Shown: in pieces, positions 27,093-39,753 of the stretch
Numbering within the stretch: the first letter of the stretch is position 1
Layout: the number at the start of each line of letters is the position of its first letter
Origin: Arthrobacter sp. E3
Lineage (GTDB): Bacteria; Actinomycetota; Actinomycetes; Actinomycetales; Micrococcaceae
NCBI RefSeq assembly: GCF_017353415.1
Contig: NZ_JAFMPX010000003.1
Span: 114,766 to 178,765, forward strand
DNA: 64,000 nucleotides
Direction of reading: 5' to 3'
Notes under the pieces: model-generated
What the model saw: only the letters and a program-made list of their open reading frames with translations
What the model was told of the DNA's origin: nothing
Database searches by the model: none
Made by a program: the position numbers and the translations under genes

Positions 27093-27655
27093 GGTAGTTA
27101 CTCCAAGACAATAAAAGATGCGCCTTGCCCGTAGCTAACAGGTGAGGAAGGGGTCGACGCTAAGTATATGGATGCCTGTTCATTCCACTTCCCAATTAAG
27201 GGAAGCGCACGCAAGAGCGCAAAACAGACACATGGGACTTCACAACGTTAGGTCATTCAAGCCTCTACAGTCAAACGAGCGTGCTTTGGCAAGAAAGACA
27301 ATCGAGTCCGTTTCACACCTGAACCCGCTGTAGAAGCCATCCAGGGATCCGTTGACCGTCATCCACAGCTGTGTACAACCCAGTGTGCAAAGTCTGTGGA
27401 TGGAGTTCAGATACGCACAAGGTTGTGACATTTATCCACAAGCAGTTTCTCTCGCTATCTTCTCACCTTTTGATCCTTTAGGCTTGGCCCGTGGCAAGTT
27501 ATCCACGGATGTGTATAACCCTGTGGATTACTCCGATGAGACGCCCAGAAACACGCCGGGCAAGAAGCCTAGGACGTGTAAGGGAAGTCACAGACGGCAT
27601 GGACACGAATAGCGGCATTACGGCGAACCAGCCGGGGACAAGGATGGAACAATCA
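27093..27655. other. oriC: oriC, part 1: DnaA boxes between rpmH and dnaA
   Basis: Non-coding DNA with several 9-base DnaA boxes (TTATNCACA). Exact matches: 27432-27440 (TTATCCACA) and 27510-27518 (reverse). One-mismatch copies: 27359-27367, 27370-27378 (reverse), 27499-27507, and 27522-27530 (reverse). The dnaA promoter must lie here, so the boxes may also autoregulate dnaA. The exact right border depends on the dnaA start. Confidence 0.8.
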
Positions 27656-29122
27656 ATGAGCACTGAGGACTTCAATGACGTTGGTAGTTCCTGGCGTCGT
27701 GTCATAAGGATCCTTGAACAGGACGAAAGAGTATCCCCACGCCAGCGTGGTTTCGTGGTCCTCACCCAGCCCCAAGGCCTGATTGGAAACACCCTTCTGG
27801 TTGCTGTTCCCAATGAACTCACCCGTGAAGTCCTACAAAACCAGCTCAACACAGCCTTGAACGATGCATTGGCACAAGTATTTTCGGAAGAAATCAGCTG
27901 CGCGTTCAGCGTCAACGCTGATCTTGTCCCTCCCATCAAAGAGGAAGAACCGGCACCTTCCACCGCCCGAGCTGAGCGTGTTGAGCGTGTCGAACGCAAC
28001 GAACATATTGAACGTTCGGGCCACAACAACAGGATAGAACAACCATCCAAGCCTTCACCGATGCTGCCCAGCACCTCCCACGAATTTGGCCGACTCAACC
28101 CGAAGTACGTTTTTGATTCATTCGTGATTGGTTCCTCCAACCGATTTGCCCATGCTGCTGCGGTCGCTGTGGCTGAAGCGCCGGCAAAGGCCTATAACCC
28201 GTTGTTCATCTATGGCGATTCCGGCTTGGGAAAAACCCACTTGCTTCACGCGATTGGGCACTATGCACGCCGCCTGTACACAGGTATCCGGGTGCGTTAT
28301 GTGAATTCCGAAGAGTTCACCAATGATTTCATCAACTCCATCCGTGACGATGAAGGGGCCAGCTTCAAGCAGTTGTACCGCAACGTGGACATCCTGCTGA
28401 TTGACGACATCCAGTTTCTGGCAAACAAGGACGCTACCCAGGAAGAGTTCTTCCACACTTTCAATGCCCTTCACAACCACAACAAGCAAGTAGTTATCAC
28501 TTCTGACCTTCCCCCAAAACGACTGCAGGGGTTTGAGGAACGTATGCGCTCACGCTTTGAGTGGGGCTTGCTCACTGATGTACAACCTCCAGAGCTGGAA
28601 ACACGCATCGCTATTTTGCGCAAAAAGGCCATTGGAGAAGGGCTCTCTGCCCCTGATGACGCCCTTGAATACATTGCTTCGAAGATCTCCACCAATATTC
28701 GTGAGCTCGAAGGTGCCTTGATTCGCGTCACGGCTTTTGCCAGCCTTAACCGCCAACCTGTGGACGTCGGTTTGGCTGAACTTGTCCTGAAGGACCTGAT
28801 CACTGACGATGGCGCGCAGGAGATCACCTCCACAGCCATCCTCGGACAGACCGCTGCCTACTTCAACATTTCGTTGGAAGAGCTCTGCAGCAAGTCGCGT
28901 ACGCGAACTTTGGTAACGGCCCGGCAAATCGCCATGTATCTGTGCCGCGAGCTGACTGACATGTCGTTGCCGAAAATTGGGCAGGAGTTTGGCGGGCGGG
29001 ATCACACAACCGTCATCCACGCTGACAGGAAAATCCGCGAACTCATGGCAGAACGCCGAGCCATCTACAACCAGGTCACGGAACTGACGAACAAGATCAA
29101 ACAACAACAACGTGAAGGCTGA
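27656..29122 (+). CDS. dnaA: Chromosomal replication initiator DnaA
   Basis: AAA+ protein that binds DnaA boxes at oriC and opens the DNA. From ATG at 27656 it has 488 residues; in-frame ATGs at 27599 and 27644 are possible, and none has a decisive ribosome-binding site. Domain I starts SSWRRVIRILEQDERVSPRQRGF; an acidic, repeat-like linker (ERVERVERNEHIERS) forms domain II; Walker A GDSGLGKT is near residue 187 with Walker B LLIDDIQFL; the C-terminal DnaA-box-binding signature RDHTTVIHADRKI is near residue 448. Boxes lie on both sides of the gene. Confidence 0.97.
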   Translation: MSTEDFNDVGSSWRRVIRILEQDERVSPRQRGFVVLTQPQGLIGNTLLVAVPNELTREVLQNQLNTALNDALAQVFSEEISCAFSVNADLVPPIKEEEPAPSTARAERVERVERNEHIERSGHNNRIEQPSKPSPMLPSTSHEFGRLNPKYVFDSFVIGSSNRFAHAAAVAVAEAPAKAYNPLFIYGDSGLGKTHLLHAIGHYARRLYTGIRVRYVNSEEFTNDFINSIRDDEGASFKQLYRNVDILLIDDIQFLANKDATQEEFFHTFNALHNHNKQVVITSDLPPKRLQGFEERMRSRFEWGLLTDVQPPELETRIAILRKKAIGEGLSAPDDALEYIASKISTNIRELEGALIRVTAFASLNRQPVDVGLAELVLKDLITDDGAQEITSTAILGQTAAYFNISLEELCSKSRTRTLVTARQIAMYLCRELTDMSLPKIGQEFGGRDHTTVIHADRKIRELMAERRAIYNQVTELTNKIKQQQREG

Positions 29123-29577
29123 CCCAAATGGGGGGGCGAACCTGAAATTAACAGCTGTGGATAATGCTGTGGATAAAGGAGTGTACAACTACACACTTCC
29201 TGCGGATAACCCACCCAGTTCCTGTGGATCATTAAATCGCGCAAAAAGGTTCTCCACCTCTCCTCACAGCCCAAAGCGGTCCAACCTCACACACTGTGCA
29301 CAGGCAAAGTTGGTACAACCTCGTGATCTAGAGGCTTTATCCACAGTATCCACAGGACTTATTAACACTACTAACTACAAGAAATATGCGTTTCAAACAA
29401 CATTTTCCGTCTCGTCATCCTGCACCCTTCGACGACCATCTTCAATGACCTAATGGGCTTGTCTAGGGGCTAAGCTGTCTGCAAGCATGTAATTCGATCC
29501 TTGCTTCCTGTCGCCATAGACATCAAGGACCAAGGCACCACTTAATTTTTTCGCACCATGAAAGGCGGCACCCTTCC
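29123..29577. other. oriC: oriC, part 2: DnaA boxes and AT-rich segment between dnaA and dnaN
   Basis: The usual position of the functional actinobacterial origin. Exact DnaA boxes: 29156-29164 and 29168-29176 (both reverse, 12 bases apart) and 29337-29345 (forward). One-mismatch copies include 29201-29209 (reverse) and 29346-29354. An AT-rich run at about 29355-29405 is a candidate unwinding element. The dnaN promoter is expected near 29460-29560. Confidence 0.85.
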
Positions 29578-30702
29578 GTGAAGTTCCGAGTCGAACGGGA
29601 TGTTCTGACCGAAGCAGTCAGCTGGGCCGCACGTTCGTTGTCACCCCGCCCACCTGTTCCAGTCCTTTCAGGCCTCATGTTCAAAGCCGAGGCGGGAACG
29701 TTGAGTCTCTCCAGCTTCGATTACGAGATTTCAGCTCGTCTTCAAATTCCTGCTGATATTTCTGAAGAAGGCAGTGTGCTAGTCTCCGGGCGCCTCATGG
29801 CCGATATTTGCCGCAGCTTGCCGGCCGCTCCCGTTGATGTTGAAACTGACGGAACCAAAGTCACATTGACTTGTCGAAGCAGTCGTTTCCATTTGGCAAC
29901 CATGCCCGTTAATGACTACCCGGAACTTCCAGCCCTTCCAGAAGTCAGTGGAACTGTTGACGGAGACGCCTTTGCACAAGCTGTTTCCCAGGTGATCATT
30001 GCTGCAAGCAAAGATGACACGCTGCCCATCCTCACCGGTGTGAAGATGGAAATTGAGGGTGATCTCATCACTTTGCTTGCTACCGACAGGTACCGGTTGG
30101 CCTTACGCGAAATCCGGTGGAACCCTTCCGTTGCAAACATTTCCACTGGCGCTTTGGTGAAGGCTAAAACACTCAGTGAAGTAGCAAAGTCATTGAGTAG
30201 CTCAGGAAACATCAACATAGCCCTTTCTGAAAACAACGAGCTCATTGGCTTTGAAAGTGGTGGACGCAGAACCACTTCACTTTTGGTTGATGGTGACTAT
30301 CCCAAGATCCGTTCTTTGTTCCCGGATACAACCCCCATCCACGCAACAGTTGAAACCCAGACCCTTGCTGAAGCCGTACGTCGCGTTTCTCTCGTTGCTG
30401 AGAGGAATACTCCAGTACGTTTGATCTTCACCGACGGTCAGCTGACTCTCGATGCTGGCACAGGCGAAGATGCACAGGCATCGGAAAACCTGGAAGCAAG
30501 CCTGGTAGGCGACGAAATAACAGTGGCGTTCAACCCCCATTACCTCAGCGAGGGTTTGAATGCCTTCGATAGCAAGTACGTCCGTTTCTCCTTTACTTCA
30601 GCACCGAAACCGGCCATGCTTTGCGCCCAAGATGACATCAACGGTGAACGCCGTGATGAATATCGCTACCTGGTCATGCCAGTCAGGCTTCCAAGCCAAT
30701 AA
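29578..30702 (+). CDS. dnaN: DNA polymerase III sliding clamp (beta subunit)
   Basis: Ring-shaped processivity clamp for the replicative polymerase. At 374 residues it has the usual length with three repeated clamp domains, and ends in the conserved YLVMPVRLPSQ C-terminus (compare the family's MPMRL). Start is GTG at 29578, preceded by GAAAGGCGG. Confidence 0.97.
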   Translation: MKFRVERDVLTEAVSWAARSLSPRPPVPVLSGLMFKAEAGTLSLSSFDYEISARLQIPADISEEGSVLVSGRLMADICRSLPAAPVDVETDGTKVTLTCRSSRFHLATMPVNDYPELPALPEVSGTVDGDAFAQAVSQVIIAASKDDTLPILTGVKMEIEGDLITLLATDRYRLALREIRWNPSVANISTGALVKAKTLSEVAKSLSSSGNINIALSENNELIGFESGGRRTTSLLVDGDYPKIRSLFPDTTPIHATVETQTLAEAVRRVSLVAERNTPVRLIFTDGQLTLDAGTGEDAQASENLEASLVGDEITVAFNPHYLSEGLNAFDSKYVRFSFTSAPKPAMLCAQDDINGERRDEYRYLVMPVRLPSQ

Positions 30703-30771
30703 ACAACCAACCACACGGCTAGTACCGGTGTTATTGCCCCTGTCACTTACCCATGGAAGAGAGAACCAAAC

Positions 30772-31659
30772 GTGCATATTGGACTTGTTGGACTTGGAAA
30801 AATGGGCTTCAACATGCGCGAGAGGCTCCGTTCAGCTGGCATCGAAGTGACCGGATTTGATAGAAATCCCGAAGTCAGCGATGTTCCCTCCCTGATGGAA
30901 CTGGTGGCCGCCATTCCTGCGCCCAGGCTTGTCTGGGTAATGGTGCCTTCGGGTGTTATCACCGATTCGGTGATAACTGAGTTGTCTACACTGCTTGAAC
31001 CAGGCGACTTGCTTATTGACGGCGGAAACTCTCGGTTCACCGAAGACCAAACGCATGGCTCGATGCTCACTGGCAAGAGCATCTCATTCGTGGATGTTGG
31101 TGTTTCAGGCGGTGTGTGGGGGCTGGAAAACGGCTACGGACTGATGGCCGGCGGTGCAGCCGAGGACATAGCCCGAGCCCTTCCTGTTTTGGATGCGCTG
31201 CGGCCTGAAGGTGAACGAGCTGACAGCTTCGTCCATGTTGGTGGAATTGGTGCGGGCCACTACGCCAAGATGGTCCACAATGGCATCGAATATGGCCTCA
31301 TGCAGGCCTATGCAGAAGGCTACGAACTCTTGGCAAAAAAGGATATTATCCAAGATTTGCCCGGCACTTTCCGGGCTTGGCAAAAGGGCACTGTTGTGCG
31401 TTCCTGGCTACTTGACCTCATGGTGAAGGCACTTGATGAGGATCCCGGGCTGGAGACTATTGACGATTACGTTGAAGATTCCGGGGAAGGTCGATGGACT
31501 GTGGAGGAAGCCATCGCCAATGCCGTTCCTGCCCCAGCCATCACGGCTGCACTATTTGCGCGATTCTCTTCCCGGGAGGACAACTCTCCGGCCATGAAGA
31601 TGGTTTCGGCCTTGCGCCACCAATTTGGCGGGCATGCAACAAAACCTTCGGGTTCCTAG
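30772..31659 (+). CDS. gnd: 6-phosphogluconate dehydrogenase, decarboxylating (short GndA type)
   Basis: Oxidative pentose phosphate pathway enzyme that converts 6-phosphogluconate to ribulose 5-phosphate and CO2. The 295-residue product is the short type. The Rossmann motif GLVGLGKMGFNM is at the N-terminus; substrate-binding DVGVSGGVWGLENGYGLM is near residue 105; the catalytic lysine lies in HYAKMVHNGIEYG near residue 165. Start is GTG at 30772. It lies between dnaN and recF, the order also seen in mycobacteria. Confidence 0.93.
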   Translation: MHIGLVGLGKMGFNMRERLRSAGIEVTGFDRNPEVSDVPSLMELVAAIPAPRLVWVMVPSGVITDSVITELSTLLEPGDLLIDGGNSRFTEDQTHGSMLTGKSISFVDVGVSGGVWGLENGYGLMAGGAAEDIARALPVLDALRPEGERADSFVHVGGIGAGHYAKMVHNGIEYGLMQAYAEGYELLAKKDIIQDLPGTFRAWQKGTVVRSWLLDLMVKALDEDPGLETIDDYVEDSGEGRWTVEEAIANAVPAPAITAALFARFSSREDNSPAMKMVSALRHQFGGHATKPSGS

Positions 31660-31680
31660 CAGTGGACACTCTGTAGCTCC

Positions 31681-32910
31681 ATGTATCTTGAACATCTATC
31701 TTTAACTGATTTCCGCAGTTACGCACAAGTTGACCTCACACTCTCACCCGGTGTGACGGTACTGGTTGGTTCCAATGGATTGGGCAAAACCAACCTTGTG
31801 GAGTCAATTGGTTATTTGTCGACGCTGTCCTCACACCGGGTTAGCCAGGACGGACCTCTGCTGCGGTTTGGCACGGATCGCGCGTTGATCCGTGCACAAC
31901 TGGTCCGGGCCGAACAAAAAGTGATGGTTGAAGTTGAGATCAACGCTTCACGGGCCAACAGGGCGCGCATAAACCGTGCCAACCCTGTGAGGGCGCGCGA
32001 TATTTTGGGGCTTTGCCGCACAGTTCTGTTTGCTCCGGAGGATCTGGCACTTGTCAAAGGAGATCCAGGGAATCGCCGTCGTTTCCTCGATGATCTATTG
32101 GTGGTTCTTCTCCCCAGGCACGCAGGAACCCGAAGCGACTACGACAGGGTGCTCAAACAACGCAATGCACTTCTGAAATCCGCACGGTCGCAGCACTTTT
32201 CACGCTCAGGAGTATCAGAGTCCAATCTGTCAACACTGGACGTTTGGGACGAGCATATGGCGTTGGCTGCTGCACAATTACTTGCAGCACGGTTAGAGCT
32301 GCTCAACCGTCTGCGCCCTCACATGGCGCAGGCCTATGCCCAACTCACTGACGGGTCCAAGGTTCTGCGTGCTATTTACCGCAGTAGTCTTCAACCCATA
32401 GCCAGGCACGACGACGACTCTCCCCACAATGCTGACGAACCACCCGGTGGGGGTGCTGATGAGAACCAGGATGCTGATGATTTCTTGCAGTGTACTGTGG
32501 CCGAATTGACAGAAAAGTACCGAACTGAGTTGTTGAGCTCAAGAATCCGCGAGCTTGAAAGGGGGATGTCACTGACCGGACCACACAGGGACGAATTAGA
32601 GCTGTTCCTGGGAGAGGCACCTGTCCGGGGCTATGCCTCTCATGGGGAATCCTGGTCGATTGCGTTGGCACTAAGGCTTGCTTCTTTTCATGTTCTCGAC
32701 GAGGACAAGCATGTGGAGGGCAATCAGCCGATCCTGATCCTGGACGATGTTTTCGCGGAATTGGATGCACAGCGACGTCGGAAACTGGCTTTGATGGTTG
32801 CTTCAGCTGAGCAGGTTCTAGTTACGGCAGCTGTGATTGGGGACATTCCCGAGGAGCTTTCCGGTTCAACGATCCATGTTATTCCAGGTGGAGTTGCACC
32901 CAATGAATGA
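31681..32910 (+). CDS. recF: DNA replication and repair protein RecF
   Basis: SMC-like ATPase that helps load RecA at single-strand gaps with RecO and RecR. The 409 residues show Walker A GSNGLGKTN (residues 29-37), the ABC signature SLTGPHRDE near residue 297, and Walker B ILILDDVFAELD near 345. An insert rich in Asp, His and Gly (residues ~240-262, HDDDSPHNADEPPGGGADEN) interrupts the usual middle. Its stop overlaps the dciA start by eight bases. Confidence 0.96.
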   Translation: MYLEHLSLTDFRSYAQVDLTLSPGVTVLVGSNGLGKTNLVESIGYLSTLSSHRVSQDGPLLRFGTDRALIRAQLVRAEQKVMVEVEINASRANRARINRANPVRARDILGLCRTVLFAPEDLALVKGDPGNRRRFLDDLLVVLLPRHAGTRSDYDRVLKQRNALLKSARSQHFSRSGVSESNLSTLDVWDEHMALAAAQLLAARLELLNRLRPHMAQAYAQLTDGSKVLRAIYRSSLQPIARHDDDSPHNADEPPGGGADENQDADDFLQCTVAELTEKYRTELLSSRIRELERGMSLTGPHRDELELFLGEAPVRGYASHGESWSIALALRLASFHVLDEDKHVEGNQPILILDDVFAELDAQRRRKLALMVASAEQVLVTAAVIGDIPEELSGSTIHVIPGGVAPNE

Positions 32911-33493
32911 GCAGCCGCCACGCTTCTCAAGTGATGATCCAACGGGAGAAGACCACCGAAAACGGGCTGCGGCAACTGACAACACGACAGAGATTGATGC
33001 CGCCCAGGCTGCCCTGAACCGTATGCGCAGGATTGCCAAGGGGCGTGGGGAGTTGAGAATTCCACGGAGTCGGTTGGGTGAAAAAGTCGTAATCAAGAAT
33101 AAGCGACAGCCATTTATCGGTGCAAAATATGGCGGCGGCAGGGATCCCCTGGGGTTGGGCAACGTCGTCAGTCGTTTGATTTCTGAAAGAGGCTGGAGTT
33201 CGCCATTGGCGGTCGGTTCAGTCATGGCCCAGTGGGACGCTTTGGTGGGGCCCGAGATTGCTGCCCATTGCCAACCCGAGAGTTTTGAAGCCACCACACT
33301 TCACGTTAGGTGTGATTCCACTAGTTGGGCCACCCAACTCCGGTTGCTGGCATCTTCGCTGTTGGCCAAATTTGACGAGGAATTGGGGCGTGGGGTTGTC
33401 ACGAAAATTCAGGTTCTTGGCCCCACTGCACCGAGTTGGCGCAAGGGGTTTCGTAACGTCAAAGGACGCGGACCTCGAGACACCTACGGGTAG
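32903..33493 (+). CDS. dciA: DUF721 / DciA-family replication protein
   Basis: DciA proteins load or activate the replicative helicase DnaB in bacteria without DnaC. The 196-residue product has a basic N-terminal half and the C-terminal DUF721 domain starting about residue 85 (GNVVSRLISERGW, then VMAQWDALVGPEIAAHCQPE). ATG at 32903 is chosen because AGGTGGAG lies about 10 bases upstream; an in-frame start further upstream would overlap recF heavily. The gyrB-proximal position matches the mycobacterial order. Confidence 0.85.
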   Translation: MNEQPPRFSSDDPTGEDHRKRAAATDNTTEIDAAQAALNRMRRIAKGRGELRIPRSRLGEKVVIKNKRQPFIGAKYGGGRDPLGLGNVVSRLISERGWSSPLAVGSVMAQWDALVGPEIAAHCQPESFEATTLHVRCDSTSWATQLRLLASSLLAKFDEELGRGVVTKIQVLGPTAPSWRKGFRNVKGRGPRDTYG

Positions 33494-35917
<2,424 letters not shown>

Positions 35918-35986
35918 GCCACCAAAATATGGGTAACTAGTTATAGATCGAAACTGACATATATTGGGAATGGAATATAAAAGATT

Positions 35987-38632
35987 ATGAGTGACGAAAC
36001 ACCACAGAACCCTGAAGAACCCACGGTTGTCGCCAGTGGTGACGAAGTTCTTGAAGGCAACCTGCTGCACGACAAAGTAGAGCAAATCGATCTCCAGGAG
36101 GAGATGAAGCGTTCTTACCTGGATTACGCCATGGCGGTGATTGTCGGCCGAGCACTCCCGGATGTCAGGGACGGGCTCAAACCTGTTCACCGCCGCGTGC
36201 TCTACGCCATGTTTGACGGCGGATACCGGCCCGAGCGTTCTTTCAACAAGTGTGCCCGAGTGGTGGGGGAGGTCATGGGGCAATATCACCCTCACGGCGA
36301 CTCGGCCATCTATGACGCGTTGGTGCGCTTGATCCAAGACTGGACCATGCGTTACCCGCTGGCGCTTGGACAAGGAAACTTCGGCTCGCCTGGAAACGAT
36401 GGTGCTGCTGCACCACGTTATACAGAAACCAAAATGGCGCCACTCGCCATGGAGATGGTTCGGGACATTGACGAGGAAACCGTTGATTTCCAGGATAACT
36501 ATGACGGTAAAAACCAAGAACCAACCATCCTTCCATCAAGATTCCCCAACCTCTTGGTTAATGGGTCCTCAGGAATCGCCGTCGGAATGGCCACGAATAT
36601 TCCCCCGCACAATCTGAGGGAAGTCTCCGAAGGTGTCCAGTGGTACCTGGCCAATCCCACAGTGGGGCGCGAAGAACTTTTAGAAGCACTCATTGAGCGT
36701 ATTAAGGGACCGGACTTTCCCACCGGTGCACAAATCCTGGGCCGAAAAGGCATCGAAGACGCATACCGCACAGGGCGTGGTTCCATCACCATGCGGGCAG
36801 TGGTCAGTGTCGAGGAGATCCAAGGCCGGACTTGCCTTGTGGTTACCGAACTGCCCTACCAAGCAAACCCCGACAACCTGGCCATCAAGATTGCTGACCT
36901 TGTCAAGGACGGTAAAATCGCCGGTATTGCTGACCTTCGAGATGAGACGTCAGGACGTACGGGGCAGCGACTTGTAGTGGTCCTGAAGCGGGACGCTGTA
37001 GCAAAGGTAGTGCTAAACAACCTTTACAAGCACACCCAGCTCCAAGAGAACTTTAGTGCCAACATGCTGGCCATTGTGGACGGCGTGCCACGCACACTGC
37101 CGTTGGATGCCTTCATTCGCCACTGGGTTACGCACCAGATGGACGTCATTGTCCGCCGCACCCAGTTCCGCTTGCGCAAGGCAGAGGAAGAGGCGCATAT
37201 TCAGCGGGCTTTGCTGAAGGCGCTGGACGCTCTTGATGAAGTTATTGCCCTAATTCGACGCTCAAACACAACCGAAGAGGCCAGGGAAGGCCTAATGCAG
37301 TTGCTGAGCATCGACGAGATTCAGGCCAAGGCCATTCTCGACATGCAGTTGCGCCGCCTGGCAGCCTTGGAACACCAGAAGATACAAGATCGTCATGATG
37401 TGCTGGAAACCATGATTACCGAGTTCAACCGTATTTTGGCTGACCCGGAAGTTCAGCGCGGCATAGTCAGCGATGAACTTGCGGATATTACGGCCCGGTA
37501 TGGAGACGACCGCCGTACGGAAATCATGATGGGCTACGACCCGAACATGAGCATGGAAGACCTCATCCCTGAAGAAGAGATGGTGGTCACCATTACCCGT
37601 GGAGGATACGTAAAACGTACCCGTAGTGACAACTACCGGTCACAACACCGCGGTGGTAAGGGAATCAAGGGTGCTGCACTGCGCGGTGACGACGTCGTTG
37701 AACACTTTTTTGTCACCACAACCCACCATTGGCTGCTATTCTTCACGAACTTGGGGCGGGTTTACCGGGCCAAGGCCTACGAACTCGCAGAGGCCGGCAG
37801 AGATGCCAAGGGACAGCACGTCGCCAACCTTCTAGCCTTCCAACCTGATGAGAAGATTGCCCAGGTTATGGAACTGCGGGATTACCAGCAGTCACCGTAC
37901 CTGGTGCTGGCAACGAAGAACGGACTTGTCAAGAAGACTTCGCTCGAGGACTACGACACGAATCGTTCTGCTGGCGTCATCGCCATCAACTTGCGTGACG
38001 GGGATGAGCTCGTTTCGGCACAGTTGGTCTCCGACACGGATGATTTGCTATTGGTTTCCCGCAAGGGTCAGTCCATCAGATTTACGGCCACAAACGATGC
38101 ATTGCGGCCCATGGGACGAGCCACATCAGGGGTAACGGGCATGAAGTTCCGGAACTTTGATGAACTTTTGTCAGCCAACGTGGTCACCGAAGATTCCTTC
38201 GTGTTCATCGTGACTGAGGGAGGCTATGCCAAGCGAACGGCTGTCGGGGAATATCGACTACAAGGACGTGGTGGACTGGGCATCAAGGTCGCCAAACTTG
38301 TTGAGGACCGAGGCGATCTTATTGGAGCCTTGATCGTCCAAGAAGACGATGAGGTTCTTGTCGTCATGGGCGGTGGCAAGGTGGTGCGTTCCGACGTTTC
38401 GGAGGTTCCAGCAAAGGGAAGAGATACCATGGGGGTTATTTTTGCCAAGCCGGACAAGAATGACCGCATTATTGGTATTGCCCGCAACAGCGAACGCGGC
38501 CTCGAAGAAGACGACGAAGTGGATGAGACTGAGGTTCCCGAGGCAGCGCTTGTGGTTGAATCGGAAGCAAACCGACAGGTTGATGAAGTACCGTTAAATG
38601 GAAATGACGGAATAACTGGAGGTACCGAGTGA
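35987..38632 (+). CDS. gyrA: DNA gyrase subunit A
   Basis: DNA cleavage-religation subunit of gyrase. The 881 residues include the catalytic tyrosine Y145 in APRYTETK, the quinolone-determining segment [10 protein letters not shown] (serine at residue 106), the DNA-gate and coiled-coil region, and a C-terminal beta-pinwheel with the gyrase box ([10 protein letters not shown]). An acidic tail ends the protein. The stop TGA overlaps the next start GTG (GTGA). Confidence 0.97.
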   Translation: MSDETPQNPEEPTVVASGDEVLEGNLLHDKVEQIDLQEEMKRSYLDYAMAVIVGRALPDVRDGLKPVHRRVLYAMFDGGYRPERSFNKCARVVGEVMGQYHPHGDSAIYDALVRLIQDWTMRYPLALGQGNFGSPGNDGAAAPRYTETKMAPLAMEMVRDIDEETVDFQDNYDGKNQEPTILPSRFPNLLVNGSSGIAVGMATNIPPHNLREVSEGVQWYLANPTVGREELLEALIERIKGPDFPTGAQILGRKGIEDAYRTGRGSITMRAVVSVEEIQGRTCLVVTELPYQANPDNLAIKIADLVKDGKIAGIADLRDETSGRTGQRLVVVLKRDAVAKVVLNNLYKHTQLQENFSANMLAIVDGVPRTLPLDAFIRHWVTHQMDVIVRRTQFRLRKAEEEAHIQRALLKALDALDEVIALIRRSNTTEEAREGLMQLLSIDEIQAKAILDMQLRRLAALEHQKIQDRHDVLETMITEFNRILADPEVQRGIVSDELADITARYGDDRRTEIMMGYDPNMSMEDLIPEEEMVVTITRGGYVKRTRSDNYRSQHRGGKGIKGAALRGDDVVEHFFVTTTHHWLLFFTNLGRVYRAKAYELAEAGRDAKGQHVANLLAFQPDEKIAQVMELRDYQQSPYLVLATKNGLVKKTSLEDYDTNRSAGVIAINLRDGDELVSAQLVSDTDDLLLVSRKGQSIRFTATNDALRPMGRATSGVTGMKFRNFDELLSANVVTEDSFVFIVTEGGYAKRTAVGEYRLQGRGGLGIKVAKLVEDRGDLIGALIVQEDDEVLVVMGGGKVVRSDVSEVPAKGRDTMGVIFAKPDKNDRIIGIARNSERGLEEDDEVDETEVPEAALVVESEANRQVDEVPLNGNDGITGGTE

Positions 38633-39210
38633 GCACCAACAACCCGATCCCGCGGCCTGACTCCGCACCCAGGGTAGGTGCCCCGGCGCGCCCAACACAA
38701 CGTCCGAGCAGTGCAACCCCGACTGCTGGGACGGCAGTGAAGCCGGCAGTAGCCAAGAAGGCGGCGCCAAACGGGACGTCGACCCCGGTTAAGCCCGCAC
38801 CCAAAGGGCCTCCGACACTTGTTAAGCCTGCCCCTAAAGCCAAAGCTCGCCGAGCGCGCCTGCTCGTTAGCAAGGTTGATCCCTGGTCAGTCCTTAAAAT
38901 GGCTTTTCTGCTGTCTGTAGCTTTGGGCATTGTCACGGTCGTTGCGTCCATCGTGCTGTGGTCACTACTTGATGCCATTGGCTTGTTTGACACAGTCAAC
39001 GCGTTCATCAATGAGATCCAAGGCAAGGAGGGTGGAGCACCCTTCGATCTTCTCAGCATTGCCTCATTGGGACAGGTTGCTTCATTTTCAACAATCGTTG
39101 CAGTCGTCAATGTTGTGTTGTTAACCACACTTTCGGTGCTTTCTGCCTGGTTGTACAACATTTCAGCCACACTGGTGGGCGGTATTGGTGTCACTTTGAC
39201 CGACGATTAA
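38629..39210 (+). CDS. DUF3566 membrane protein
   Basis: Function unknown. The 193 residues have a Pro/Ala/Lys-rich cytoplasmic head (residues 1-80), then two hydrophobic segments: one in [21 protein letters not shown] and one in [20 protein letters not shown]. This matches the small membrane protein that follows gyrA in actinobacteria (Rv0007 type). GTG at 38629 overlaps the gyrA stop by four bases. It ends the gyrBA transcript, with a terminator 47 bases later. Confidence 0.88.
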   Translation: MSTNNPIPRPDSAPRVGAPARPTQRPSSATPTAGTAVKPAVAKKAAPNGTSTPVKPAPKGPPTLVKPAPKAKARRARLLVSKVDPWSVLKMAFLLSVALGIVTVVASIVLWSLLDAIGLFDTVNAFINEIQGKEGGAPFDLLSIASLGQVASFSTIVAVVNVVLLTTLSVLSAWLYNISATLVGGIGVTLTDD

Positions 39211-39256
39211 GCAGCAAACACGGCGGCTTTACTTGATTTTTCTCCAGAATTCCTTG

Positions 39257-39293
39257 AATCGGCGGGCCTGAGAAACCCTAGGGCCCGCCGATT
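39257..39293 (+). terminator. Terminator hairpin after gyrBA-DUF3566
   Basis: Stem AATCGGCGGGCC (39257-39268) pairs perfectly with 39282-39293 around a 13-base loop, followed by TTGG. Confidence 0.85.
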
Positions 39294-39349
39294 TTGGACT
39301 TTGGGATTCTGTGGGGTAAAGTTTTGTCTCGGCCCAGTGAGGTCATTGA

Positions 39350-39423
39350 GGGCGTATAGCTCAGGCGGTTAGAGCGCTTCGCTGATAACGAAGAGGTCCC
39401 TGGTTCAAGTCCAGGTACGCCCA
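39350..39423 (+). tRNA. ileT: tRNA-Ile (GAT)
   Basis: A 74-base cloverleaf: acceptor GGGCGTA pairs with TACGCCC, discriminator A at 39423, D-arm with AGCTCAGGCGGTTAGAGC, anticodon GAT in the loop CTGATAA, and T-arm GGTTCAAGTCC. CCA is not encoded (CGG follows). It lies after gyrA, as in mycobacteria. Confidence 0.97.
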
Positions 39424-39619
39424 CGGAACCAGCTGGTTCTTGTTGAAAGATGGTGTGCAGTGAAGAAGTTGCTGTTATTCGTAACTGCTCTTGGTGCTGT
39501 CATCTTTGTAAATAGGAAGTGGCAGGAATCCAAAGTTGTGAAGACAACGTGGAGTAAGGCTACGGACTCAGTAATATGAGTCTTGAGCCATTGTTTCATA
39601 TATACTGAATCAGCCTCAT

Positions 39620-39692
39620 GGGGGCATGGCGCAATTGGTAGCGCACCTGCTTTGCAAGCAGGGGGTTCGGGGTTCGAGTCCCCGTGCCTCCA
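39620..39692 (+). tRNA. alaT: tRNA-Ala (TGC)
   Basis: A 73-base cloverleaf: acceptor GGGGGCA pairs with TGCCTCC (one G-U), discriminator A at 39692, and an encoded CCA at 39693-39695. The anticodon loop TTTGCAA carries TGC. It follows tRNA-Ile by about 200 bases. Confidence 0.97.
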
Positions 39693-39697
39693 CCATG

Positions 39698-39731
39698 AAA
39701 ACAACCCCGGTCCTTGGACCGGGGTTGTTTT
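39698..39731 (+). terminator. Terminator hairpin after tRNA-Ala
   Basis: A 16-base perfect stem (AAAACAACCCCGGTCC with its complement) around a TT loop. It ends in T-rich sequence and sits just before the EamA gene start. Confidence 0.88.
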
Positions 39732-39753
39732 GATTAACACAGCATTTTTATCG

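Noticed and set aside
39583..39753. Upstream extension of the EamA transporter frame
   Set aside because: It would be translated through tRNA-Ala and its terminator, so a start at 39754 was used.
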